Shown: positions 27,025-35,687 of the stretch, piece by piece | Layout of the letters: each line of letters opens with the position of its first letter | How positions within the stretch are numbered: position 1 is the stretch's first letter | Assembly (NCBI GenBank): GCA_964291485.2 | Contig: OZ220224.1 | Span: 4,092,001-4,156,000, forward strand | Reading direction: 5' to 3' | Source: Kistimonas sp964291485 | Lineage (GTDB): Bacteria > Pseudomonadota > Gammaproteobacteria > Pseudomonadales > Endozoicomonadaceae | DNA: 64,000 nt | The notes under the pieces: generated by a model | Database searches by the model: none | The model's input: the letters and a program-made list of their open reading frames with translations, nothing else | What the model was told of the DNA's origin: nothing | Made by a program: the position numbers and the translations under genes

Positions 27025-27345
27025 TTATTTCCCCGGAATCGGTGGCATGGGGAAAGGTGCAATATTCTGCCCCTTGGCATCCATGATTTTGCCTTTACCC
27101 TCTTTTTCCACCTGGTCTATGCGAATGATCGAGTGCATGGGAATAAAACTGCTTTTCACCCCTTCGAAGTCGGCTTTCAGTTTTTCCTCGGAGGGATCGA
27201 CCACCATCTGGGTGCGTTCACCGAAGATGAAACCTTCCACCTCAATAAAGCCATACATATCACTCTGAAAAACCTGCTTGGCGTACACCTCGTAGATTTC
27301 ACCCTGGTTATGGAAAACAACTCTGTATATCTGTCTGGCTGCCAT
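27025..27345 (-). CDS. DUF1820 family protein
   Basis: A 106-residue soluble protein of the DUF1820 family (PF08850), widespread in gammaproteobacteria and without known function. Typical segments are IYRVVFHNQGEIYEVYAKQV, GFIEVEGFIFGER, and SFIPMHSIIRIDQVEKEGKG. The frame is open further upstream to 27483, but the family begins at the MAARQIYRV Met (27345), which I use. It shares a terminator with the hemL operon. Confidence 0.88.
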   Translation of the reverse strand: MAARQIYRVVFHNQGEIYEVYAKQVFQSDMYGFIEVEGFIFGERTQMVVDPSEEKLKADFEGVKSSFIPMHSIIRIDQVEKEGKGKIMDAKGQNIAPFPMPPIPGK

Positions 27346-27606
27346 AGTTATGCTGTTCGTTAAAAAAACAATTACACCGTGAAACAAGGGTAAGCAGGAT
27401 ACCATAAAAGCTGTTCCACCTATGAGGTTAGACAAATAAACCTGCCTGTAGCCCATCCGCATTACCGATACATCAGCTAACACCTAATACTATGCTGGCT
27501 CTCAATCCTACCCCAACAATGAACTTATCAACTATCCATATGTCTTTCGGAGTGTAATGTTGTCAGAAAACCAAATTTCAGATGGGTATAAACATTAAGG
27601 ATTCGT

Positions 27607-29229
27607 ATGGAAGGAGTACAAGGAGGACATGTAAAACAACCATGTTCCTCAGCTAGCAATGCATCAACAACACAACGGACGTCATCTATTCGAACGTTAT
27701 GGCGTAGTGTTCGCATATCGACACAATCTATCGCTCTAAAAGTATCCAACCGAATTGCCTGGGGAGTACAGAACTTTTTTTCACCCAAGCGTATCACAGA
27801 CCTGCCTCCCGAATTAATTGTGCCCATTTTAAAAAATTTGGATGCCCAAAAAATAAATGAGTTAAGACCATTACATTCATGTTTCTGGAAAGCATCTCAA
27901 TTAACATTGCCGTGCTTTGATCCTTATTCTCAACGTTGTTTTGGTAAAACCTTTAACGAGCAAAACAGTCATTTATCACCTCAATTTAAAGAATATTTTG
28001 ATAGTAAACGCTGGATGCCCATATTAAGAAAAAAAGTATTGTCAGAAACTGTTCTAAATCATGCCGAATGCTGTCCCATACTCAGAGCGGCTATAGTAAG
28101 GAAGCTCAACCTTTCTCCAAAAGAGCTCATATGTACGTTCAACGCACCGACCTATACAACAGCAATAGCAACTCTGCCCCATAAACCTGACAAGCTGATC
28201 TCTGCGCATATTGATGGCACTGTTAATATCTGGGATCTCTCCAAATGTTTGCCTTCACCTGATTCGACCTTCCTTACTCATGACCCAGAGAATCAAGAGG
28301 AGTCAGTCAACATTGAATTTATTGCCCCTCTATCTGCCAGGCATTTGCTTACAGGTTCATGCGCTAAAATTAAGTTATGGTATTTGAATGATACAGAAAA
28401 CTATGAATGTATAAAAATATTTAATGAGCACAATCAATTTCAAACTGGAGATGAAGCATATGGCACAACTACTGCGATAAAGTTGATATATTCTAACGGA
28501 GTTCGTTTTGTCGCCGGCTACGACAATAAACACGTCATACTATGGGAATTAAATGAACATAAAACAAGCTATGTCGCTCTTGCTGACTGGAACAATGATT
28601 GCTCAATTAGACATTTCAGTCTTCTCAAACCTAATTCATTGGCTATTATACCTCAGACAAAATCAGAAGCTCTACACATATGGGATATAAGCCTCCCTGC
28701 CTCCCCAACTCTTGAACCACAAACATTTTGTTCAAAACGTTATGGAATCAAAAACGCGTTACTCCTCTGGGGATACAAATTAGTACTCACATCCCTAAAA
28801 GGGGATCATTATGCTGTGATTGATCGTTTTCCAGTTCCTAATCCCCAACATGTTTCCTGGTTTCCGTCTTTACACGATGACTATAAGTTTCATTTTGAAG
28901 CACATCATAGCTATACCACGTCTATCACCAGCTTTGATGGACAATTTGTCTCTATTGGAAATAAAGAGATAAATTTCTGGAATATTGGTATAACAAACAA
29001 AGAGACTTATCCTGATTTATCAATGTCATTTCTAGAAGAAAATGAACCAACAGGGGCAGATAGGAAATATGCCCTCTTTTCAATCCAAGAAGGCCGGTTA
29101 CTCGCCCTTGCACTAAAAAAATATATCGAAATATGGGATTTGGCTGCTGTCAGGTCTGATAATCAAAATACTCGTGATTATCAGGCCACTGATAGCTCGT
29201 CGCTGGAGAGCTCTACTTCCTCCAGCTAG
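27607..29229 (+). CDS. F-box-like and WD40-repeat protein
   Basis: A 540-residue protein with an F-box-like motif at residues about 62-100: ITDLPPELIVPILKNL, then LRPLHSCFWKAS. This follows the eukaryotic LPxEL...IL...L...R.VC..W pattern. Residues about 170-525 contain degenerate WD40 repeats ending in DGTVNIWDLS, AKIKLWYLND, KHVILWELNE, EALHIWDIS, KEINFWNIG and KYIEIWDLA, enough for a beta-propeller. F-box plus WD40 is the layout of SCF ubiquitin-ligase substrate receptors, so action in a eukaryotic host is inferred. No signal peptide. The start follows TTAAGGATTCGT. AT-rich codons set it apart from its neighbours, and its 3' end overlaps the convergent oxidase gene by 17 bp. Confidence 0.8.
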   Translation: MEGVQGGHVKQPCSSASNASTTQRTSSIRTLWRSVRISTQSIALKVSNRIAWGVQNFFSPKRITDLPPELIVPILKNLDAQKINELRPLHSCFWKASQLTLPCFDPYSQRCFGKTFNEQNSHLSPQFKEYFDSKRWMPILRKKVLSETVLNHAECCPILRAAIVRKLNLSPKELICTFNAPTYTTAIATLPHKPDKLISAHIDGTVNIWDLSKCLPSPDSTFLTHDPENQEESVNIEFIAPLSARHLLTGSCAKIKLWYLNDTENYECIKIFNEHNQFQTGDEAYGTTTAIKLIYSNGVRFVAGYDNKHVILWELNEHKTSYVALADWNNDCSIRHFSLLKPNSLAIIPQTKSEALHIWDISLPASPTLEPQTFCSKRYGIKNALLLWGYKLVLTSLKGDHYAVIDRFPVPNPQHVSWFPSLHDDYKFHFEAHHSYTTSITSFDGQFVSIGNKEINFWNIGITNKETYPDLSMSFLEENEPTGADRKYALFSIQEGRLLALALKKYIEIWDLAAVRSDNQNTRDYQATDSSSLESSTSSS

Positions 29230-31138
29230 TCTTTAGCGTCCCCTGATGCCAGGCCTGTTTCCACAATCCCCAATCGACAAAGTGGTAATCACTGCACTGA
29301 CCTTCCAGCAGCTGATCATCCGTAATCCCGGTTTCACAGGTGGCCAGGCATTGGTTGGTCAACGTCTGTTCACCGTTACGTTCACAGACCGGCTCATAGG
29401 TTGATGGACAACCGCAGGCTTGTGCTGGTGTTTGCGGAAAATAGAAATCAGAAAAATTCTCATCGTATCGCGGCCAGTTCACGCCCAGCTGTCGGCCAAA
29501 ATCGTTCGCAAATACACCGAAAGGGTCAAACTGTTCCACGACCCCAATGAAGCGTGCTTTTAAATCGCCGTATTTACCCAGATCATTCTGCAGGTCAAAG
29601 ACCCAGCCCCGGTTCTTTCCCCAGTGCGCCCGACCGCCAAAGTCTTCCACCAGAAGACGGGTAAACTCCTGGTAGGGATATTGGTACCAGGCATTTTCCG
29701 CCGGAGGGAATGCGCTGGGCATAAAGATCGGAATCTCGATAAATACCACGGTTTCGCCTTCCTCGAACTCGCCGCCTGTCACCGTGTGGGCCAGCAGGGA
29801 ATCGGATCGTGCCTGGGCAAAACGAATAAAGACACCGATCAAGGGCACACTGATGTTGTGACTGTTCAGGTGGGTTTTGACCGCCCGCATGGCCTCATCC
29901 ACCCGGGAAGCCGGGACAACGATTTCCCAGTCCATCTGGAACAGGCCATCCTGAACGGCAGTCAGGTAACTGCTTTGCATGCGATGGGACGGACCAATCG
30001 CTTTATGGACATTTTGCGGGATACCAAACAATGGATGGTTTTTCTTGAAAGGCGGCTGGGTTTTAAACAGGTCCAGGCGGGTTTTCTCCACCGTTTTCGC
30101 GTAATTCCTGTCACAGGCGGCCAGTTGCATGGTGAGTTTTGCGGCAGGCAGATCAGCTGCCGTGACATTCGGCTGCAACAATGCATTATGTGCACCGGCT
30201 TCCGCGGGTTTGTCGGTGATATTGCCACAACTGCGCATGAAGGTGCCGTTGCCGGGGAACCAGTTCAACTGCCCCCAATCGCAATCCGCTACCTGGTTCA
30301 GCACCCCATCCGGCTCAAGCAGTGTTGCTTCGTCGTGGTAGCTCACCTTGACATCAAGGTTGAACTGGGGCTCAACGGCCAAGCGCATGCGGGCAGTTAT
30401 CCCCAGCAATCCAAGACTGGCCGTCATGGCTTTCCAGGTATTCGGATCGGTCGAGGTCTTGCTGTATTCATGCAATTCACCATCGGGACCAATCACCTCT
30501 ATTGATACCACTTTGGAAGAAATGATTGCATCATGTTTAGGCGAACTACCATGGGAACCAGTCGCCACCGCGCCAGCAATACTGACGCCATTGAATCCCA
30601 TCAGGGCAAAACCAATAGAACGGTCCCGTTTATGAAGCCATTCCGTCAACTCATGCAGCTTGACGCCGGCTTCCAGCAACACGGTTTCCTGCCCTTCATA
30701 CGTCTCAATTCCTATGATCTGGCGCAGGTTTTCCGTACTGACGACAACACCATCGGTACAGATCGTGTCACTGGCAGAATGCGCCTGACCGACGACCTTG
30801 ATGCGCTGACCGTTTTGTACGGCTTCACGAATCGCGTCCTGAGCAGCGGATACCGTTGTCGGCCTGTAAACATGTTGCACCTCACTGCACATCGTCTGCC
30901 GGTTATAGGATTCCACCTTTGCCGACACGCAATCCTCTGGGCAGGTTTCAACCGTTTCACCCAATCCGGTATCACACCGGCGGTTACCGCAGGAAAAAAC
31001 GATAGACGTTCCCGGGCAGAGCAAACCGGGTTCCCGGGGTTCAATATCAGGTAAATACTGACTGAGTGAGCCTGCTACAGCAGAAAAAGAAAAGGACAAA
31101 CTGACCAGTAATAACCAGCGGAATAACCCTGCCTTCAT
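29213..31138 (-). CDS. Secreted lactone oxidase-like flavoprotein with Kazal domain
   Basis: A 641-residue exported protein with signal peptide MKAGLFRWLLLVSLSFSFSAVA. Next is a Cys-rich CGNRRCDTGLGETVETCPEDC-type segment (quoted in part), then a VAO-type FAD-binding domain (RIKVVGQAHSAS, ATGSHGSS) and an aldonolactone-oxidase-like C-domain with HWGKN near residue 530. These enzymes oxidise L-gulono-, galactono- or arabinono-1,4-lactone or other sugars. Residues about 575-615 form a Kazal-type inhibitor module with six Cys: CPSTYEPVC, then NQCLATC, then GQC. The usual covalent-FAD His context (GSHG) is present. The ATG at 31138 follows GGAGGCGTGC. Three-domain architecture unusual; substrate unknown. 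Confidence 0.82.
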   Translation of the reverse strand: MKAGLFRWLLLVSLSFSFSAVAGSLSQYLPDIEPREPGLLCPGTSIVFSCGNRRCDTGLGETVETCPEDCVSAKVESYNRQTMCSEVQHVYRPTTVSAAQDAIREAVQNGQRIKVVGQAHSASDTICTDGVVVSTENLRQIIGIETYEGQETVLLEAGVKLHELTEWLHKRDRSIGFALMGFNGVSIAGAVATGSHGSSPKHDAIISSKVVSIEVIGPDGELHEYSKTSTDPNTWKAMTASLGLLGITARMRLAVEPQFNLDVKVSYHDEATLLEPDGVLNQVADCDWGQLNWFPGNGTFMRSCGNITDKPAEAGAHNALLQPNVTAADLPAAKLTMQLAACDRNYAKTVEKTRLDLFKTQPPFKKNHPLFGIPQNVHKAIGPSHRMQSSYLTAVQDGLFQMDWEIVVPASRVDEAMRAVKTHLNSHNISVPLIGVFIRFAQARSDSLLAHTVTGGEFEEGETVVFIEIPIFMPSAFPPAENAWYQYPYQEFTRLLVEDFGGRAHWGKNRGWVFDLQNDLGKYGDLKARFIGVVEQFDPFGVFANDFGRQLGVNWPRYDENFSDFYFPQTPAQACGCPSTYEPVCERNGEQTLTNQCLATCETGITDDQLLEGQCSDYHFVDWGLWKQAWHQGTLKTSWRK

Positions 31139-31440
31139 GCACGCCTCCATGACAGCGCCTGTACGTAAACATTCAGTGAGAACAAGAGGCAGGACTACAG
31201 GATGAAACGGCGCATCACTCCTGACACAAAACCAGTACGACAGTTCATTATTTTGGATGACTTATTTATTATTTTTTACATCACAACGATGACAAGACAA
31301 TGTCAACCATCACCTTCCCTGATGGGAACCGATAGCAGCGACTGAAAAACGCAAACCGTTCCATCAATGTGTGATATTGGATGGTATGTAACCTGACCAT
31401 TGATGCTGCAGGCCCCATCACAGAGCCTGCAGTATCAGGT
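31139..31440. other. Intergenic region, oxidase / RND operon
   Basis: About 300 bp upstream of the oxidase gene and downstream of the RND operon. It contains the terminator-like hairpin at 31401-31437 and presumably the oxidase promoter. No gene seen. Confidence 0.5.
31401..31437 (-). terminator. Hairpin after RND operon
   Basis: A 13-bp stem (tgatgctgcaggc / gcctgcagtatca, one G-U pair) with an 11-nt loop, immediately after the transporter stop. No clear T-run on the minus strand. Confidence 0.5.
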
Positions 31441-34400
31441 TTACAGTCGGCGCCAGCTGATCCGATACAGCAACGTGTAGACAACAGGTAACACGATCAA
31501 TGTCAGCAGGGTCGCGAAGCCCAGGCCGAAGATAATCGTCACCGCCATTGATTTGAAAAACGCATCAAAGAGCAGTGGCAGCATGCCCAGCATGGTGGTC
31601 AGCGCAGCCATGCACACTGGTCTGACACGGCTGACCGCCGAGTGGAATACCGCTTCATAGGCCTCCTTACCCTGGGAGAGTTCAAGATTAATCTGGTCTA
31701 CCAGCACAATGCCGTTTTTAATCAACATCCCCGACAGACTCAGCAATCCCAGCAGCGCCATGAAGCTGAATGGCGCATTCAGCAGCAACAGACCAGACAC
31801 TACACCAATCAGGGCCAGCGGCACCGTCACCCAGATCGCGATTGGCTGGCGGACAGAATTGAACAGGAAGACGGTGATCAGAAACATTGTGAGGTAGCCC
31901 AGCGGAAGTGAGCCAAACACTGCGGTTTGGGCATCACCGGCACTTTCATGTTCACCGCCCCATTCCAGACTGTAACCCGGCGGGAGGGGAATAGCTTCAA
32001 TCTCGCCCCGCACCCGACGGAAGACAGAGTCAGCGGTTTCTCCGCTGGACTCGGCCGGTTCAGCCAGCACCGCCAGCATCCGCTTGCGGTCACGACGGAC
32101 AATGAGCGGGTTATCCCATTCGCTGTCAAACCGCGAAACCACCTGAGTGATGGGCACAAAGGTCGAGTATTCTTTACTCCAGACCTGCAAGCCGGTCAGG
32201 CTGTCGGCATCCAGTCGTTCCTGTTCTGGCGCACGCGCCATGATAGGCATCAGGTGACTGCCTTCGCGATAAACACCGACCTGTTTGCCGCTGAAATTCA
32301 CCAGCAATGCGTCATCCAGCGCCTGCTTTGAAATACCGCTGCGCCGAGCCTGCGCATCATCCACCACCGGGCGGACAATCAGCGACTGGTTACGCCAGGT
32401 ATGGCGAATGGCATCTGCCGCCGGCTCATTGTTAAGAATCGCGACGGCCTGACTCCCCAGGTAACGCAACACGGCCGGATCTTCCCCATAGAATCGTGCT
32501 TCAATTTTGGCAGCCGGTGCCGGTCCGTTTTCCAACCGCATCACCCGGTATTCTGCCTGGGAGAAATCTTCCGCCAGCAGCGACTCTACCCGAGGAAACA
32601 GATCATCAATAGTATCCAGATCACGGGCGGTGATAATCACCTGGCCATAGCTCGCGTACATCTGCTCCGGTGAATAAGGCAGCACAAAACGCTGGGCGCC
32701 ACGGCCCATCACGGTTGTTACTGCCGTGACGCCATCCAGTTCCAGCACTTCCTCTTCAAGACTCGACATCTCCGCTTCCGTTGCCCGGATATCGCTACCT
32801 TCCGGCATCCAGAAATCGATAAAGAACATCGGCGTGTTAGAGGGCGGGAAAAACACATTCTTGACCAACCCCATGCCGGCAACCGCGGCTACCAGCGCCA
32901 TTCCCGTGAGCGCGAGGGTAATGGGACGGTGGCGCATGGCAAGGTTGAGCAACTGCCGATACAGGGTAAACACCGCGCCTTTATACAGATCTTCCGGGTC
33001 CTCAGAACCTGCGTCGTTTTCGTTATCCTTGAACAGCAGATTGCAGAAAAAGGGCGTCAGCGTGATGGCGGTAATCCAGCTGATAAACAGGGAGATCAAT
33101 AACACCTGAAACAGCGATTTACAGAATTCACCGGTACTGTCCTGGGAGAGACCAATCGGCGCGAAGGCAATGATTGCAATTACCGTGGCACCGAGCAGTG
33201 GCCACTGTGTCTGCTTGACCACCTGCTTTGCCGCTTCCAACCGACTGAGTCCACGCTTGATGCCGACCAGTATGCCTTCAGTCACCACAATGGCGTTATC
33301 CACCAGCATTCCCAGTGCGATAATCAGTGCACCCAGTGAGATCATCTGCAGATTAATCGACAGGATCTTCATAACGATGAAGGTACCCAGGATTGTCAGG
33401 AGCAAGACTGCCCCCATCAACAAGCCTGAGCGTAATCCCATAAACAGCAGCAGGACGATGATCACAATGGCAATGGATTCTGCCAGATTGATCAGAAAGC
33501 CATTCACCGATTTCGAAACGACTTCCGGCTGGTTATAAACTGTCGTGATTTCCATGCCGATTGGACGCTGACTTTCCAGTGCCAGCAGTTTTGCATCAAT
33601 CGCCTCGCCGACTTTCACAACATTGACGCCACTGGTAAAGGAGATACCCAGTGAGATCGCGTCGTCACCGTTGTTGTGATACACGACTGACGGCGTTTCT
33701 GTATACGCCTTGCTGACAGTGGCAATATCGCCCAGGTATACCAGTTTCTCACTCCCCGGCGGGCTGATAATCAGGCGCTCCATCTCCGCGACATTACGGA
33801 ATTCACCGGTGGGATGAATGCGCACCGACGCGCCGTCCACATACATGCGCCCGGCATTGGAGACCACATTCTGGTTCTGGATCAGACCGAAAATATATTC
33901 AGGGCTCAGGTTAAGAGCGGCCAGTCGCGCCTGGGAGATTTCAACAACCACCTGTTCAGGACGCGTGCCATCCAGCACGACTTTCTTTACACCGGGAATC
34001 AATACCAGCTCACGGCGCAGGTAATCGGCGTAATTCTCCAGTTCGCGGTAGCTGAAGTCCTCCCCAGTGATGTTGAGGAGAATCCCGAAGACATCCCCAT
34101 AATCATCTTCCACCTGTGATGGCTGCACACCGGGCGGCAGGCTGGACTGGGCATCATTCACCTTGCGACGTAGTTCATCCCAGACCTGGGGCAGATCATG
34201 TTTGTCGTACTGATCCCGGATTTCCACGGAGATCTGCGACATGCCGGCACTGTTAACTGATTCCACAAATTTCACCGCCGCCAGCTGCTGGATGGCATCT
34301 TCCAACGGCAGTGTGACTTCTTCTTCCACCTGCTCCGGCGATGCACCCGGATACGGGGTGATCACCATGGCGGACTTGATCGTGAACTCGGGAAATTCCA

Positions 34401-34503
34401 GCTGGCCCAGGCCAAGAAACGACATGGCGCCGCCCACCAGCAACAGGGCGACAAACATCCAGCTGATCACTGAATGCCGGATACTGTACTCCGCAGTATT
34501 CAT
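31441..34503 (-). CDS. RND efflux transporter, inner-membrane subunit
   Basis: A 1020-residue AcrB/MdtB-like resistance-nodulation-division pump. The N-terminal membrane helix is followed by the periplasmic porter domain (MVITPYPGASPEQVEEEVT) and two sets of six helices. Motif A lies in GALIIALGMLVDNAIVVTEG, which holds the proton-relay Asp, and its second-half counterpart is GLLSLSGMLIKNGIVLVDQ. The second half keeps only Asn/Lys where the first has Asp, as usual. The length and single DNAIVV Asp fit the HAE1-like branch. Its ATG shares one base with the stop of the adaptor gene, so they form a two-gene operon. No outer-membrane factor is adjacent. Substrate unknown. Confidence 0.93.
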   Translation of the reverse strand: MNTAEYSIRHSVISWMFVALLLVGGAMSFLGLGQLEFPEFTIKSAMVITPYPGASPEQVEEEVTLPLEDAIQQLAAVKFVESVNSAGMSQISVEIRDQYDKHDLPQVWDELRRKVNDAQSSLPPGVQPSQVEDDYGDVFGILLNITGEDFSYRELENYADYLRRELVLIPGVKKVVLDGTRPEQVVVEISQARLAALNLSPEYIFGLIQNQNVVSNAGRMYVDGASVRIHPTGEFRNVAEMERLIISPPGSEKLVYLGDIATVSKAYTETPSVVYHNNGDDAISLGISFTSGVNVVKVGEAIDAKLLALESQRPIGMEITTVYNQPEVVSKSVNGFLINLAESIAIVIIVLLLFMGLRSGLLMGAVLLLTILGTFIVMKILSINLQMISLGALIIALGMLVDNAIVVTEGILVGIKRGLSRLEAAKQVVKQTQWPLLGATVIAIIAFAPIGLSQDSTGEFCKSLFQVLLISLFISWITAITLTPFFCNLLFKDNENDAGSEDPEDLYKGAVFTLYRQLLNLAMRHRPITLALTGMALVAAVAGMGLVKNVFFPPSNTPMFFIDFWMPEGSDIRATEAEMSSLEEEVLELDGVTAVTTVMGRGAQRFVLPYSPEQMYASYGQVIITARDLDTIDDLFPRVESLLAEDFSQAEYRVMRLENGPAPAAKIEARFYGEDPAVLRYLGSQAVAILNNEPAADAIRHTWRNQSLIVRPVVDDAQARRSGISKQALDDALLVNFSGKQVGVYREGSHLMPIMARAPEQERLDADSLTGLQVWSKEYSTFVPITQVVSRFDSEWDNPLIVRRDRKRMLAVLAEPAESSGETADSVFRRVRGEIEAIPLPPGYSLEWGGEHESAGDAQTAVFGSLPLGYLTMFLITVFLFNSVRQPIAIWVTVPLALIGVVSGLLLLNAPFSFMALLGLLSLSGMLIKNGIVLVDQINLELSQGKEAYEAVFHSAVSRVRPVCMAALTTMLGMLPLLFDAFFKSMAVTIIFGLGFATLLTLIVLPVVYTLLYRISWRRL

Positions 34504-35594
34504 TACAGTCCCCGCTCCCAGCGCAGTGGCTTGACCTTCAGGCCTTCCGTCAGCTGCCGGGCGCCCGCTACCACCACCCGGTCACCGGTTTGAAGACCGG
34601 ACAACACCTGAATGCCGGCTTCCGTGATGCGGCCCACCGTGACTTCTACAGCATTGACCTGTCCGGTGTCTGCGTTATAGCGCCAGACCAGTGTACGGCC
34701 ATCCGTGTCACTGTTCACCACGGCCTGTGAAGGAATCAATACATAAGGAGTCTGAGAACGCTGACGGATGATACGGGCAAGATCTATCGTCACAGTCGTC
34801 GTCATGCCGGGCAGCAGGGTCAGGTCATCCGGTACTGGCATGGTGAACACCACATCATAGGTCTGGGTACCCGGCGTCACCTTGGTGGCATGCTCCTTAT
34901 ACTGAACAGGGAACTGGCGGTCCGGTGCTGCAGCAAAGCTGGCTTGAGGCATATAACCCTGATCCACCGTATTGGCATCCACATTCACCACGATACTCTC
35001 AGGCACCTGGATGTGGATATCCACCGTATTGTCACTCTGCAAAAGCAAGATGGTCTGCTTGGCCTGGATGAACTGATGGTTTTCAACTTCCAGCCGGGCG
35101 ACACGACCCGCAAAAGGCGCTTTCAGGACGGTATACGCCAGCTTGTCACGAGCCAGGTCCAAAGCAGCCTTGCTGGATTTCAGCTGGGCACTCGCCTTGT
35201 CGTAATCAGCCTGGGAAATGACTTTTCGTTCAAGCAGGGATTTCTTACGCTGGAAATCAATTTGTGCCAGCTCGTAACTGGCCTGGCGATCCGCTACTTC
35301 ATTACGAACATCCCGGTCATCCAGCCGCGCCAGTAGCTGTCCCTTATCGACGTGCTGCCCTTCATTCAGGGGCAGATCAACAAGCTCACCAGAGATACGA
35401 AACGAGATCTCGGCTTCATCACTGGCCGTCACATGCCCGGGGAAATGACGCAGTTGCTGGCTGCTGCTACCGGCTACCTCAAAGAGCTTGACCGGACGAA
35501 TAAGTGCTTCCTGTTGCGCCGGTTCCTTCTGGCAACCGGACAGCGCGATGGTCAGTCCCATAAAACCCAGGACCAGTAACGGCTTGCCCCACAT
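34503..35594 (-). CDS. RND periplasmic adaptor (membrane fusion protein), lipoprotein
   Basis: A 363-residue HlyD/AcrA-type adaptor joining the inner-membrane pump to an outer-membrane channel. Lipoprotein signal with lipobox LSGC at about residues 17-20. The lipoyl halves SFRISGELVDLPLNEGQHV and APFAGRVARLEV flank a coiled-coil hairpin (residues about 95-165, LLERKVISQADYDKASAQL). Beta-barrel and membrane-proximal domains follow (LLPGMTTTV, VLIPSQAV). The ATG is preceded by AGGAATCTCGTCGC. First gene of the operon; overlaps the transporter ATG by one base. Confidence 0.92.
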   Translation of the reverse strand: MWGKPLLVLGFMGLTIALSGCQKEPAQQEALIRPVKLFEVAGSSSQQLRHFPGHVTASDEAEISFRISGELVDLPLNEGQHVDKGQLLARLDDRDVRNEVADRQASYELAQIDFQRKKSLLERKVISQADYDKASAQLKSSKAALDLARDKLAYTVLKAPFAGRVARLEVENHQFIQAKQTILLLQSDNTVDIHIQVPESIVVNVDANTVDQGYMPQASFAAAPDRQFPVQYKEHATKVTPGTQTYDVVFTMPVPDDLTLLPGMTTTVTIDLARIIRQRSQTPYVLIPSQAVVNSDTDGRTLVWRYNADTGQVNAVEVTVGRITEAGIQVLSGLQTGDRVVVAGARQLTEGLKVKPLRWERGL

Positions 35595-35687
35595 GCGACG
35601 AGATTCCTGCTGTCAATACGTAGTGGCGCAAGCTTACACGATCAACAAGTTGACGTCAGCGTTACCCGGCCCGCTGAGCCGGGTTTG

